This document shows, piece by piece, positions 33,201 through 42,302 of a stretch of 42,621 nucleotides of DNA. Numbering within the stretch: the stretch's first letter is position 1; each line of letters begins with the position of its first letter. Below the pieces are notes generated by a model that saw nothing but the letters and a program-made list of their open reading frames with translations, was not told the DNA's origin and did not search any database. Both the position numbers and the translations under genes were made by a program. The DNA is from Muribaculum sp. (GTDB lineage Bacteria; Bacillota; Clostridia; Lachnospirales; Lachnospiraceae), in NCBI GenBank assembly GCA_023663505.1, contig JAMPHH010000022.1, forward strand, positions 1 to 42,621, in the 5' to 3' direction.

Positions 33201-34252
33201 TTTTTAAACTCTATTCCATGCTGAGTGCTATGATATTTAGCCTCATTTTGTCCTGCCTTATAAGCAAACAGACCTTTCGCAACACTGTTTTCCAGTTTCG
33301 CCCCATCTGACTTATACGAATCGGTGCCTAAATTGTCTTTGTTTGTGAAATCAAAGACATAGGATCTTCCCTCAACAACAGCCTTTTGGGTTGTAAGACC
33401 GTTGTAGAAGTTGTCTGCGTCAGGTGCTTCAATATCACCATCATGGGAACCTTCGGGGTCATCATCCGGATCGTTGGCGGGAGGGGGCACCGGGTCACTC
33501 CCGGTTTCCTTGATTTGAATATATGAAAATTTAACCTCGCTGAGCTCCGAAGTATCCTTACCTTTTTCGCCAGCAGATCCAACAGTAATTTTAAGGGTTT
33601 TGCTGCCATCCTTTTCAGTAAAATAAGTACTGCCATATGTAGCAGAAAATTTGTTACTGGTAAAACTGGTATCCTTTGTTAAACCTTTTGCCAACTCTGA
33701 GGTTGTATTAAAGGCATTATTGGTAAGATACACACGTTGAGACTCTGTATCTCCTACAGTTATCCAACGATTGGCATTATTTGATGTAAGCATCAACTCT
33801 AAGGTTACAGATGTAGTAGTGTCTTTTAGGGGAATACGTAAAACTGCATCTCCTTCGCCATCATCGGTAACAGTCTTATTTTTTATACTAAGACCCTCTG
33901 AGGCTTTTTTGACACTTCCATCATCGTTATAAGTAGTGCCGGCTTTCATGGAAAATGTTCCCGCTTCAAGCACCAGTGTTTTTAGAGTATCACCTGCAGT
34001 ACAACCGCTGCTTTTTGCAAGAGTATTGGTTTCTGCGTCATCAAAAATCCATTTAGTGGTATTGGTTGTTGCGTCGGATTCATATTTAACATATTGAGCG
34101 TTGCCCGACTCAGCCGCCTTCACACTCGCAACCCCCCCGCCCAACAAATCCGCCGGGAGTGCTGTCACGAGCATTGCGGCAGACAGGGCAATGGAGATTG
34201 TTTTGCCGATTCGCCGCTTTAGCTTTCTTGTCATGCTTTGTTTTTCAAACAT
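27272..34252 (-). CDS. Giant secreted pectin methylesterase with Ig-like and YSGT repeats
   Basis: A 2326-aa extracellular enzyme. It has a signal peptide (to about residue 46, ending SVKA). Residues 47-1070 hold beta-sandwich carbohydrate-binding-like modules. A CE8 pectinesterase beta-helix spans about 1073-1500, with catalytic Asp1298 in GRQDTLYG, Asp1320 in GGTDYIFGG, and Arg1389 in GYWGRPWQ. Two chitobiase C-terminal-like domains (IYYTTDG, IYYTTNG; about 1510-1690) follow, then about seven modules marked by GxYxGTxxxxFKI. The protein ends in KFNWFWR. No LPXTG or SLH motif is seen. It removes methyl groups from pectin. It lies 118 bp downstream of the pectate lyase gene, probably in one operon. 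RBS AGGAGG. Confidence 0.92.
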   Translation of the reverse strand: MFEKQSMTRKLKRRIGKTISIALSAAMLVTALPADLLGGGVASVKAAESGNAQYVKYESDATTNTTKWIFDDAETNTLAKSSGCTAGDTLKTLVLEAGTFSMKAGTTYNDDGSVKKASEGLSIKNKTVTDDGEGDAVLRIPLKDTTTSVTLELMLTSNNANRWITVGDTESQRVYLTNNAFNTTSELAKGLTKDTSFTSNKFSATYGSTYFTEKDGSKTLKITVGSAGEKGKDTSELSEVKFSYIQIKETGSDPVPPPANDPDDDPEGSHDGDIEAPDADNFYNGLTTQKAVVEGRSYVFDFTNKDNLGTDSYKSDGAKLENSVAKGLFAYKAGQNEAKYHSTQHGIEFKNTNELTFDVASDSYIVVGGNNNSDADITASSTSGKVTPETLNSHTTQQATLANVKVKGDNTLVYEYRGSEGKVTLTVGASKAYIAYICIIPAEKKQEVVLDSAKPDVWDFGAMEVAGANNLLTADVINGFYPEGTDAGSSGKEISSFEAKDSNGVVAMKFVTDKKNHRIRTTNKSITRYDEKTKLDIDGVTYTGYLYSNNTGTLDSIANSLANADANSGRADHLDIYLYEGDTLTLMLGSNGNDALYKLYNPEKQEYAEFEFIADTKLDPEDENSSIAGVEKAVFHAADEGFYQLYCTNEKIVCARITRTHAPKVTVSGTIDTTNATDIPVGYSIIYTNETTNFQTVMSVENGAYTGKVSGGYGYKVTLKDANGYVVDGGRTITVGTDKDAVTNDLTIKTVDQKTITGTVEGLTDAEMEKVKFVFTVPKDYVFEPQLTFDRTAGTYSLKVESGVEYAVKALDVNDFELKTVKIGKVTADTSDVKITFEKKPTYKVTLKITGVDDSGNAVATFTKVGETYEDGKTPYSYQFKASDEIALRDGSYKVKVTGLGNYPVAQAATNDVIVEGAPVTDAPVPFKALSTWDFKEMNDEVDIESIGNKKYYAGLLLTDGEANAEGKAPSVSENKIYLLGGAGTKVTVPNLKAGDMVTITYCYHAAFKLTENDAAVPESADALIQTASGSTGTLETTTYTMTTDGSLTINNVEGTVKETYLCSIAVVTPVQYKETITVGKNKDYETISAALGDIKKMLRTDAATGALKNVTIMIDPGDYEEMLVIDTPNVTLKNASATPSIALKNKGVDIDENAVRVTWYYGHGYTYYSMGSDCKYDAAELAANKANGYASFKNPGSGKTSGSYWNASVVITADDVSAEGIIFENSFNQYMSKKAVEDVIEPQSGAKEDKEHPRSKMEAGDTMVQNKSYVERAAALAIYENVKRVSFDNCKFIGRQDTLYGGDKATAAFYNCSIYGGTDYIFGGMTAVFAKCDLVFNTSEDKNDVGYITAAQQSSGKGYLMYNCTVTSTTPNVDTASVYTSKPGYWGRPWQANTGEAVFYHTIVEAADEHWVGEYGKSLIQPIGWNSGLGGESVLSQEYKTHELAEGVDNSASRASWATMLTDVQAAEVTPKAFLGDWADVIFKDKNMDVEIPGEGENPAPPTPPVETVVAKPTASPAAGTVARGTRISLTTTTADAEIYYTTDGKTEPTKNSALYTEPIMVTENMTIRAIAVKEGCKDSDTVTFAYTVSEASDMKQVKTPKATPGLDTAAKYVIKGTKVKLSTVTTDAVIYYTTNGANPNKNSRKYTDAIVINTDTTIKAIAMKEGYTDSAVATFSYKVLDDKLDYGDILSEDIEELIRKYEADTSTDKQLIPDGLWIAGLAGEAYDYTYEYTGSAIKPEVRVYSGNAMLREKTDYTISYKNNTKAVTDIDLTADQTTLTRAKAPMVMVTGKGNYSGKEVAAFKISPIDISDDNEAVEADAMSFEDAKKAMKQIPVLYWNGKSLKKKTDYVVSGYSKLNGVNDTTGTPVDKIEETGDYLVKLEGRGNFIGTRTVEWKVDSELKQISDAKVTGITAQTYERGGVEPVPTVTFKREPLQPGTDYTVNYSNNTQPGTAYVIITGTGGYTGTKRVAFKINGTPLKGAKVTGIENRTYDGIEQELDIDVLLNDEPLVEGDDYVVSYGSNINVGKAVVTITGINAYSGTIKKNFKILAYDMNDSMVGVDEDVRAKYSKGGTKPELNLTFDGRTLREGVDYSITYKNNKTFPATKQPQAVIKGKGSFKGTRTVDFTIEAKKLKDNDNEADNVICVIPDVAFNNAGKYISKPVLTDTDGKKLVANKDYKIVSYTYKVAGADTELPASGVSLEVGTEITVKLNGIGGYAGQNDEDAVCTYTYKVTKADFSKAKITIKPQSYTGKAVTLTQDDITVKVGGADVAKENYMVLPGSYINNVKKGTAQVTLIGLNEYGGAKTVKFKIGARKFNWFWR

Positions 34253-34370
34253 TTTGTCCCTCCTGTTTCGTTTTTGTTATTTCAATTGACTTTTTTGAAA
34301 CATGCCGCGACACCGAAATGCCGCGGCACGTTGTTTCAATACTTTTGTATTCGCAGAATACTTTTAAAAA
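34253..34370 (-). other. Spacer between the lyase and esterase genes with hairpins
   Basis: GTATTC-GCA-GAATAC (34347-34361) and a nested stem (GAAACA with TGTTTC, enclosing TGCCGCG with CGCGGCA, about 34298-34337) lie between the two genes. No T-run follows on the minus strand and no promoter is clear, so this looks like a stability or partial-attenuation element inside an operon. Confidence 0.5.
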
Positions 34371-37300
34371 TTACTTCACTACCTTTACAGGTATGGTGAC
34401 TGTCTGCTTCTTGGTATTCACACTGTAGTCCTTGATATCCAACTCCACTGTGATCCTGTAGGTGCTGTTTGCCTTCAAGCCTCTTGTGTCCACGATCCGC
34501 ACGCTGACAGTATCACTCGATGCGTCATAGGTTACTGCAAACTTGTCAACTAAGGTCTTCTGCGTCATTCCAAGGATCTCCGCCTTTGCGGGCGATGTTG
34601 CCTTGAAAGCGGTCTTTGTGGATGTGCTATAGGAGGAGAGTCTCAACTCCTGCACCGCAAGCTTGGTCGTCTTGACTGAGGACTGCTTTGGTGAAATGGT
34701 GATCGTCTTGGCTGCGATATTTACAATACCGCCCTTAGTCTCCACTTGGAAGACAGGGGTCACTTTGTATTTGCCGCCCTTCTTTAGATCTACCAGTTCC
34801 TTTGCTGTCACAACCGCCGCGCCCTGTGCACTGTCCCATGCGATTTCGAACTGATTGGATGCGTCCTCGCTCAGCGCCATGCCTACGATCTTGCCGTTCA
34901 GGTTCTTCAATACAGGCTTCACAGTCACAGAGCTTCCTGTTCTGTTCACCAGATCGATGCTTCCCTTCTGCGTTGCCGTGATCGCTGCGCCTGTGACGAA
35001 TGTCACCTTCACGTTTGCACTCTGATCAGGCAGTGTGTTCAAAGCAAAGCTTGCCTTAAAGCTAAATGTTCCCTTAGTGTTCTTGGGCAGAGTGTCCTTT
35101 GCGGATACCAACAATACGCTCTGTCCCTTGTCATTCACCGACGCCTCGAAGTTCAGGTGCGGCAGGATGGCCGTAGCTTTCTGGTTCGCACCAGTCAGAG
35201 TCAGACCCGTCACCTTGTAATCCAGTGCGTTCTTCACGGTAATCAGCGCGCTTGCCTGCTCCTTGCCCACATAGGTTGTCTCGTTGTTAAGCTTAACTGC
35301 TCCAAATGTTACCTTGGGATCTCTGGTGTTTATGCTTAGAGGCTGGCTGAGAACCAATTCCTTTGTCCAGTCTGCGTCTTTCACATAAATCTTTGCGGAA
35401 CCGTTCTTGTCAGTGCCGAGAACGTATTCACCATTTTCCTCTTTCAGCGTGAAGTGCTCGTTTGCCTTCTTGTAGGAATCGGTGGAATCCGCCAGTTTCA
35501 CGGTTGCGCCCGTCACATAGGTATCAGTTGTGGTATCAAGGATACGAAGCTTCGTGTCATTGATACCGATCTTTGTATACAGAACCTTGTTATCAACCTC
35601 GAGCTTCAGCTTGGGCGCCTTATTCTCGGTGCTGACCTTGATCGTTAACTCTTTATTACAGTAATCCTTGTAACCGTCAAAGCTTGCGGTTACAGCCATC
35701 TTGGTCTCTTTCCTTGTCTTGTCAGCTGCAGAGCCTTTCAAAACAATGGTGTACTTGGAACCGGATCTGTCCAGTCTGAAGTCCGCTGAATCCGCGTTTT
35801 TCTGTGTCAGAGTTACCTTGCCCTGTTTCGAGGTCGCGGTCAGAGATCCGTTTCCTGCCTGCGTTCCTGCCGTGTAGAAGAGGTTTACCTTCTTGGTCTG
35901 CTTGGTGGATACCGCAGGCTTGGTCTCGATCACCTTTACCGTGAGCGCCTCGAACTCGGTAGCCGCCTCGCCATTCTTGCCCTGCAGGATCACGCTGTAA
36001 GTGCCATTAGGTATCGTGGGAGCCTGAGTCTTGTTTGTATTCTCCTTTACGCCCAATGTATAGATGTTGCCGATCACATGGGTAACCTCAAAGTTCTCCG
36101 CATATGCAACCTCGTTCTTGCCCTTCAGCACCTTATTCACGCTGACGCTGCCCGCATCCATCTTGGAGCCGTAGCATGCGAGGGCTGTAATCTGTGTGCC
36201 GCCCCGCTTTGCCTTGTCAACCGTGATGGTTGTCACATTGGTCTTGTATTGCGCGCCACGCACGGTCACGGGGATCATCTCCACAACGGTCTTGTCACCT
36301 GCCGCTGTCAGAGTAATGGTTGCCGTTCCCTCGTCTGCTGCTGTAACGCTATCTCCACTAACCTTCAGAACTTTTGTGTCATTTACGGAAATCTTTACCG
36401 CTTCGTTGCTTCCAACACCCGTCACCTTCAGGTTATTGAACGCGATAACGTCGCCCTTGTTTGCGATGATGCTGCCGTCCACATCTACCGTAACGTTTGT
36501 CGGCAGATCATAAGTAAACTTAAACACCGCCGCTCTGGTGGTGAAGCTGTAGGTCGCCTGCTTCTTGCTGCTCTTGCCGTTGATGGTCACGTTTGCAACC
36601 GCGGTGAGCTTCGCAAGACCGTCCTTGGAATCCGCCGCTCTTGTAATATTTACCTCGTTGTTCTTGCCTGTCACTGCCGCCACGCTCAGTTTCAGCTTGG
36701 AGGCTTCCTTGATGTCATAAGTGACACTTACTTTGTCCTCTCCCTGCACGCTCTCCGTCGCCACTTCAGGAGCCGTGATGAGCTTTGCTTGGATATTGAG
36801 CGTCTCGGAGCCGACTAAGCTATCCTTGTCAGGTACAAGCTCGACACCTGTCACGTCGATGAAGTTGACGATCGCTGTTCTGTCTGCCTTGCCCTGTGCG
36901 GAGATAATGAACTCTGTCCTTGTGCCCGCAAATACAGTCACTTCCGTATTGGGGTATTTCCAACCATAACCTGCCTTCGTGATATTCTCGGGAAGCTTCA
37001 CATCGTTCAACGTAGTCACGGTTCCTGCGTACACGTTCATCACGGGAACCTTCTCCACTACGCTGTCAGCGGGGGTCTCGTCCACGTTGGCGCCCTTGTC
37101 CTTGTAGTCATCCTTAAGCACAAGGAATCCGCCCATGTCGATAGAGCCGTTCGCAGTTCTCTTGATGCCGCCGTTGATTGCCGCGGTCATGTCAAGGCTT
37201 ACGAACCAGTCCGCCGTTACCTCCTCGCCGCTCTTGTTCACGGACTTGCTTCCGTTATAGGTATAGAAGGAATCATTGTTTACCTTGATGTCACTCTGGG

Positions 37301-40300
37301 TACCCAGCAGCTTTAACTGGTCGCCGGATTTCACGCTGTCTTCATACTTTTTCTTGTCAGAATCTTTTTCTGCGCTGTCAATATATTCCTTATGGAGAGC
37401 TATGTTGCTTTCATCCTTAAAGGAAATCACGTTCTCGGCATAAAAGTCAGTGTTTACGGCATTGTTGGTATAGAACGCCACGTTGTAGCTTCCGTTATTA
37501 TAGGAAGTGCTGTTATATACCTGAATGTCAGGACAGCTGTTGGAGTCAATACCCTTTGCCTTGTTGCCGAACGCCACGGAATTCTTGAGCACATGATAGC
37601 CGCTCATGCTGTCGCCACCCATCTTGAATCCGTTACCATTTCCGGCAACTATTGTTTTGCCATCTATGACAAGATAACCATTCCTGAATGCGAGACAGTT
37701 ATCAATCGTCACAACTCCGATACTCCCGCTCTGAACCTTCGCAAACAAATCCCAACCGTCATCTGCGTTGTATGCCGCGATACATCCCACAAACCTGTTG
37801 CCGTCCGCCACGGTCAGCTTCGCCGCGAATCCGTCCGCATCCTCGTAACCCGCGTCTGCGTTCAGATAAGAGGTACAGTTCAGGATCGTGTTATAGGAAG
37901 GCCAGTCCGCATAGCTGTCGCTTCCAAGATACCGGCTGAGCTGGATACCGGTATTACCGTTCTCGTATGCCCTGATATCCTCCAGCACGTTGTAGTCACC
38001 GGATACCTGAATACCCTTCTGACCATCTACGGAATGGGTTACATCAAAGCCTTTCAGGTACCAGTAATCACCCGCAATCGTAAATGCGGTCTTGTTCTCC
38101 GTCATGCCCTTGAAGTCCAGTACAGGTCTTACCGTGGAGGTATCGTCCGGGTCAGCCATCAGGTAGATGGGGTTCTCCTCCGTACCGTCATGGGCTCTAT
38201 CAATCAGAAGCATATCAGTAAGGTTATAGGCAGCCTTTGCCAGATAAATCTTCTGTCCCTCGGATGCATGTGCTACTGCAGTATAGATATCCAAAGGCGC
38301 ATCCTTGGTTCCTGCGTTGTCACTCTTACCATCGGGAGCCACATAAATCACGTCGCCTGTCAATGTATGATAAGTTACATTGAAAGAGAAGGTGCTTGCG
38401 TCATGGTTGCGCAGATGCTCATACTGCCCGGGCTCATAATCCGCATTCGGTACAAAGGATACCACAAACTTATTGACGCCATTTGCCAACGTGGTTCCTG
38501 CCATATACTTCTGGTTTGCCGTGATGTCCACGTCCAGAGCCACGCTGTCTCCGGTGGTCTCGTTAACGATGTTCAGCTTACCATCCGCATTCCCCCTGAA
38601 TACCATCTCGTAATTTGCGGAGTTGGAGGTTTCGGAGGAGAGGATCCTGTAACTGGGATCGACATAAATGATCTCTCTTTCCACCTGTTCGCTCGTTGCA
38701 TAATCATAGGACTTAAATTCAATATTCTTTACATTGATCTTTGCGTTTCTGGATGCGACAAAACCAACATAGATGTTGTTCTTGTCTATCTGGGTCAGCT
38801 TGTTATTATCCTCATCATAGAACGCCTGATGGGAAATCGCATTGCCAAGAGCATCCTTGAATTCGTTGCCATCCTTGTCCAGATAGGTCAGGATATATCC
38901 GCCTTTTCTTCTCTCAATGCGAAGCTTGAAGTCGGTGATCCCCTCACCTATGGTAGGGGTAGTAACTTTTCCATTGGAATCAGTCAAGCCGCTGACGTTA
39001 TTGCCAACAATGTTGTATGTGCCCTTCTTCAGGTTTTCATTCGCCGCGGAAAGCTCCAATGTGCCTGAAGTGCTCTTGAAATTCGCAGGCATGGAAATCG
39101 TTCCCGCAGTAATCTGCGCCACGTCTGTCTGTGTCGCGCCTTCCTTGGCGATCCATCCAAGTCCAAGCTTCATGCTGTACTTGCGGTAGGAATCGTCCTC
39201 GCCCGTGGTAACCTTTTGGTTCTCAGGATCCCATGTGTACTCGATCTTGGTGGCAAACAACTGGTAGGAGTTATTCCATGTGGTTCCCGCTCCCAATTCG
39301 CCAATCGTGTCGGAAACCATCATACCAAAGCCATCCTGACCGTTACTCAGCTTCCATTCTTCCACATGAATATCCGCAGTCAAAGTGAATGCCTCGTTCG
39401 CGGGATCAACCTTGGTATAGTAGAATGCCAGACCATCCGTGGAACCGGGTACTACCTTACCCGCTCCGTTGATACTCCATACATCCACATCACCATTCGG
39501 ATACTCCTTATAACCATTATTGCTCTTTGAGGGATCATTAATGTCATCCTTTACGCTGACGCCGGAGCCATATGCGGTGAATCCCCATGGTCTTCCGGCA
39601 TCAACCTTAACATATGCGTCCTTTGTGCCCGCGTTGGAAACAACCTCTCCGCGGATTGCCACAACGGAAACCGTCACGTATGCATCGATTTCCAGACCTC
39701 CGATCGTAATGGTGGTCTCGTCGCCCTCGGTCTCTTTTTCTGCAAGTTTCTTTGTATTGTCATTTCCATCAAGGATGCTAACCTTGTACTTCTCTGCCTC
39801 GGGTACAGCGCCCCAAACAATCGTGAGACCGCCCTTGCCGTCCCCGTCCTTACCTGTGTTGGTCACGGTTTCGATCTTGGGCGTCGCCAAAGGAAGCACA
39901 AACTTCACTGCCGCGGAGGGGTCGCTGACCTTATCCTCCTCGCCTTCGCGAACCAAATATGCTACAAAGGTGTAGTCGCCGGATGCGGTGGGCTTGAATT
40001 TAAGCGTATGTTCATTGCTCTCAGTCGAGTCCTCCATAGACGTCACTTTATTGCCATCCTTGTCCAGCATCTCTATCCTTATACTTTCAGCCTTCCTAGT
40101 TTCAACGCCATCATTATCCGTGCTGGTGCCAACCTGACCTTTTGCCTGAACCTCGATGATCCCGGACTCGGTCTCGGAGAGTTTCGCACTCGTAATCTCG
40201 GGCTTGTCAACAGTATCCCAAGGGGCATTCGGGATGTCTCGGTAGTCTATGACAATTTTGTCACACAAACAGATCTTGGTGCCATCTCCATATAGATAAT

Positions 40301-42080
40301 AGGTGTGTCCGGCTTCAACATCCAATTTATATTCTTTGCCACCACTTTCTGTCTGAGCGGGAAACTTATCTGTAATCGTTTCGCCGTTGACATCAACGAA
40401 ATGAAGAGACTTGTCTGTTTTGTTGCCAGTATCGCCAACTATCACGCTTAATTTGCCATTTTTCTTAGCAACTAATTTCAAAGCAGCTCCAGTGGTAGGC
40501 ACCTGACCCTTATTTGGGGAGGGATTCCCTCCAGCTTGTATAAACCATGTGTAATTTGTGCTGCCTATAGGCTTATTATCATCTTTACGTTTCATATCCT
40601 CAAGAACGCTAATGCCACCCGGATATGCCACGCCTGCCTTCAATCCGTCTTTTAAATCAATTTCGTACTTACCATCGGATTCGGAAACCTCTACCGTTAA
40701 TGCTGTTGTCTCCTCGCTCACTGTTAAATAATATCCGCCATTGATTTTAAGAATGACATTTTCTACTGTTGTGGTGACAACATACGACTCGCCAATCGAC
40801 AACGCCATCATTGCACCATCAGCAAGCTCCGTGGGATTAGCATCCCCGATGAGCCCCAATTTAATCTTGGGGTTGTCTCCTAACAGCTTACCGGGGTCGG
40901 AAATCGTGAGCTTCGCCTCCACGGAAGAATTGGACACCACAACCTCTATTGCCTTTGTGTCGGCATCCGGCGTGAACGTGTCTTTGCCGTCAATCCTCAC
41001 GAAGATTCCGCTAGCGTCCGTTTCAATCTTGTACTGCGTACCAACTTTCAGTTTCCCCGTCGCTTCGCCGTTCTTAAGCTCTATTTTGGTTGTTCCATTA
41101 TCAGAAGTCAGCCAGATCTTTTTGCCTTCTTGGGACGTGTACAGCTTTTCATCATCCTTGATCGTAACGGTTGGCGTTACAACAGCACGGGATACCACCA
41201 GAATAACAGAACCGCTATCCGCTAATCTAACCACCGATTTGCCATCGCTTGTCTTTACCGTCACATCCTCATTGCTAGGCTTAATATTATAATCTGTGTT
41301 TGAGTCAAGTGTAACCTCATAATTATCCGCATTGTAGGGAATATCCGCGCCGTCATGCGACCCGTCATCAGGTGTTTCCTTCTTTAATGTAATTTTGTCA
41401 GTTGCTCCCAGTAAATTATCCCCGTCAGATACCGTAACCAGTGCCTTGACGCCATTGATCGGCATGTTGGAGGTTTCGGTTACTTCGACCTTGTAGATGT
41501 AGTTATTAGCAGTTGCACCACCTAAGTAATATGTGCCTTCTTGCTCAATTTTGAATGTTGAACAATGTTTGCTATCCCTCGCAGGTTGCAGATTGGTTAC
41601 TCCTATTTGTGCTCCAGTAGCATCAAGTACAGTCATTTCACGATAAACAGTAGCATCATTTTTCGTATCTACACCCGCACAACCCCACCATACTTTCACT
41701 TCAGCCTTGCCATTAGTTGTGAACTTGATGGAAGCCGCATTTGTCTTTACCCCACCGCCTGTTGAAAGACGCTTGGTAGATTTATAGGCGTTTCCAGCGC
41801 CTGCATCTTCCTCTGTAATCGAGTCGTTCCTTTCTTCCAATTTCATATTTTTGTGACCAATGAGAGTAAAGCCATTCTCAGTAGCCACTTCTTTACCCGC
41901 ATTTGCATCGGCAGCACTAAAGTCATCTATTGTACTGAAATCCAATACTTTGGTATTGCCCCCGGTCTCCTCTGCCCTTGTCACCAACCCATCCGTGTAA
42001 ACACCCGTAAATACCATGGCAAATGCCATGACCATCGCCAGAGTTCGGCGCACGGATTTAGAAAAATATTGATAAATCAC
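34371..42080 (-). CDS. Giant secreted PL9-type pectate lyase
   Basis: A 2569-aa extracellular enzyme. It has a signal peptide (to about residue 36). N-terminal repeats of about 70-85 aa with DSGSVILVVS-like strands, a carbohydrate-binding-like module, an fn3-like domain (about 725-815) and a concanavalin-like module (about 830-1110) precede the catalytic beta-helix (about 1240-1600). There, IYVAPDGKSDNAGTKDAP opens the domain, YNADDGWDLFAK carries the Ca ligands (Asp1440, Asp1441, Asp1444), and NGNGFKMGG carries the likely catalytic base Lys1486. Many bacterial Ig-like domains follow to the C-terminus. No anchor motif is seen. It cleaves de-esterified pectin by beta-elimination, complementing the downstream esterase. 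GTG start with AGGAGGT about 8 nt upstream. Confidence 0.92.
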   Translation of the reverse strand: MIYQYFSKSVRRTLAMVMAFAMVFTGVYTDGLVTRAEETGGNTKVLDFSTIDDFSAADANAGKEVATENGFTLIGHKNMKLEERNDSITEEDAGAGNAYKSTKRLSTGGGVKTNAASIKFTTNGKAEVKVWWGCAGVDTKNDATVYREMTVLDATGAQIGVTNLQPARDSKHCSTFKIEQEGTYYLGGATANNYIYKVEVTETSNMPINGVKALVTVSDGDNLLGATDKITLKKETPDDGSHDGADIPYNADNYEVTLDSNTDYNIKPSNEDVTVKTSDGKSVVRLADSGSVILVVSRAVVTPTVTIKDDEKLYTSQEGKKIWLTSDNGTTKIELKNGEATGKLKVGTQYKIETDASGIFVRIDGKDTFTPDADTKAIEVVVSNSSVEAKLTISDPGKLLGDNPKIKLGLIGDANPTELADGAMMALSIGESYVVTTTVENVILKINGGYYLTVSEETTALTVEVSESDGKYEIDLKDGLKAGVAYPGGISVLEDMKRKDDNKPIGSTNYTWFIQAGGNPSPNKGQVPTTGAALKLVAKKNGKLSVIVGDTGNKTDKSLHFVDVNGETITDKFPAQTESGGKEYKLDVEAGHTYYLYGDGTKICLCDKIVIDYRDIPNAPWDTVDKPEITSAKLSETESGIIEVQAKGQVGTSTDNDGVETRKAESIRIEMLDKDGNKVTSMEDSTESNEHTLKFKPTASGDYTFVAYLVREGEEDKVSDPSAAVKFVLPLATPKIETVTNTGKDGDGKGGLTIVWGAVPEAEKYKVSILDGNDNTKKLAEKETEGDETTITIGGLEIDAYVTVSVVAIRGEVVSNAGTKDAYVKVDAGRPWGFTAYGSGVSVKDDINDPSKSNNGYKEYPNGDVDVWSINGAGKVVPGSTDGLAFYYTKVDPANEAFTLTADIHVEEWKLSNGQDGFGMMVSDTIGELGAGTTWNNSYQLFATKIEYTWDPENQKVTTGEDDSYRKYSMKLGLGWIAKEGATQTDVAQITAGTISMPANFKSTSGTLELSAANENLKKGTYNIVGNNVSGLTDSNGKVTTPTIGEGITDFKLRIERRKGGYILTYLDKDGNEFKDALGNAISHQAFYDEDNNKLTQIDKNNIYVGFVASRNAKINVKNIEFKSYDYATSEQVEREIIYVDPSYRILSSETSNSANYEMVFRGNADGKLNIVNETTGDSVALDVDITANQKYMAGTTLANGVNKFVVSFVPNADYEPGQYEHLRNHDASTFSFNVTYHTLTGDVIYVAPDGKSDNAGTKDAPLDIYTAVAHASEGQKIYLAKAAYNLTDMLLIDRAHDGTEENPIYLMADPDDTSTVRPVLDFKGMTENKTAFTIAGDYWYLKGFDVTHSVDGQKGIQVSGDYNVLEDIRAYENGNTGIQLSRYLGSDSYADWPSYNTILNCTSYLNADAGYEDADGFAAKLTVADGNRFVGCIAAYNADDGWDLFAKVQSGSIGVVTIDNCLAFRNGYLVIDGKTIVAGNGNGFKMGGDSMSGYHVLKNSVAFGNKAKGIDSNSCPDIQVYNSTSYNNGSYNVAFYTNNAVNTDFYAENVISFKDESNIALHKEYIDSAEKDSDKKKYEDSVKSGDQLKLLGTQSDIKVNNDSFYTYNGSKSVNKSGEEVTADWFVSLDMTAAINGGIKRTANGSIDMGGFLVLKDDYKDKGANVDETPADSVVEKVPVMNVYAGTVTTLNDVKLPENITKAGYGWKYPNTEVTVFAGTRTEFIISAQGKADRTAIVNFIDVTGVELVPDKDSLVGSETLNIQAKLITAPEVATESVQGEDKVSVTYDIKEASKLKLSVAAVTGKNNEVNITRAADSKDGLAKLTAVANVTINGKSSKKQATYSFTTRAAVFKFTYDLPTNVTVDVDGSIIANKGDVIAFNNLKVTGVGSNEAVKISVNDTKVLKVSGDSVTAADEGTATITLTAAGDKTVVEMIPVTVRGAQYKTNVTTITVDKAKRGGTQITALACYGSKMDAGSVSVNKVLKGKNEVAYAENFEVTHVIGNIYTLGVKENTNKTQAPTIPNGTYSVILQGKNGEAATEFEALTVKVIETKPAVSTKQTKKVNLFYTAGTQAGNGSLTATSKQGKVTLTQKNADSADFRLDRSGSKYTIVLKGSAADKTRKETKMAVTASFDGYKDYCNKELTIKVSTENKAPKLKLEVDNKVLYTKIGINDTKLRILDTTTDTYVTGATVKLADSTDSYKKANEHFTLKEENGEYVLGTDKNGSAKIYVKDADWTKELVLSQPLSINTRDPKVTFGAVKLNNETTYVGKEQASALITVKNALDYKVTGLTLTGANQKATAILPHLNFEASVNDKGQSVLLVSAKDTLPKNTKGTFSFKASFALNTLPDQSANVKVTFVTGAAITATQKGSIDLVNRTGSSVTVKPVLKNLNGKIVGMALSEDASNQFEIAWDSAQGAAVVTAKELVDLKKGGKYKVTPVFQVETKGGIVNIAAKTITISPKQSSVKTTKLAVQELRLSSYSTSTKTAFKATSPAKAEILGMTQKTLVDKFAVTYDASSDTVSVRIVDTRGLKANSTYRITVELDIKDYSVNTKKQTVTIPVKVVK

Positions 42081-42157
42081 CTTTCATACCTCCTTTTTAT
42101 AGTTGCTTGTTGTGTCGTTCCCATTCCTTTCCTTCTTTACCTCCCTTTCACTGTGGT

Positions 42158-42193
42158 AATCTCTTGGAATCCTTGACAAAATTCCGCGAGATT
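42158..42193. promoter_or_regulatory. Imperfect inverted repeat upstream of the pectate lyase gene
   Basis: AATCTCTTGGAAT (42158-42170) and ATTCCGCGAGATT (42181-42193) pair at 11 of 13 positions around a 10-nt loop. It lies about 80-115 bp upstream of the GTG start, suitable for an operator or a leader hairpin. Confidence 0.55.
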
Positions 42194-42302
42194 CCTTGTA
42201 GATTTTGTGCTTACCTCATAAGACGCCAGTTACTGCATCCTACCTAGTTACTTTTATATTAGAATTTGACAATGTTGAATTTTAGGGGATTTTTTGCCAA
42301 AA

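Noticed and set aside
37392..39068. Plus-strand frame of 558 codons opposite the pectate lyase
   Set aside because: Antisense shadow created by the codon use of the lyase; no ribosome site or domains.
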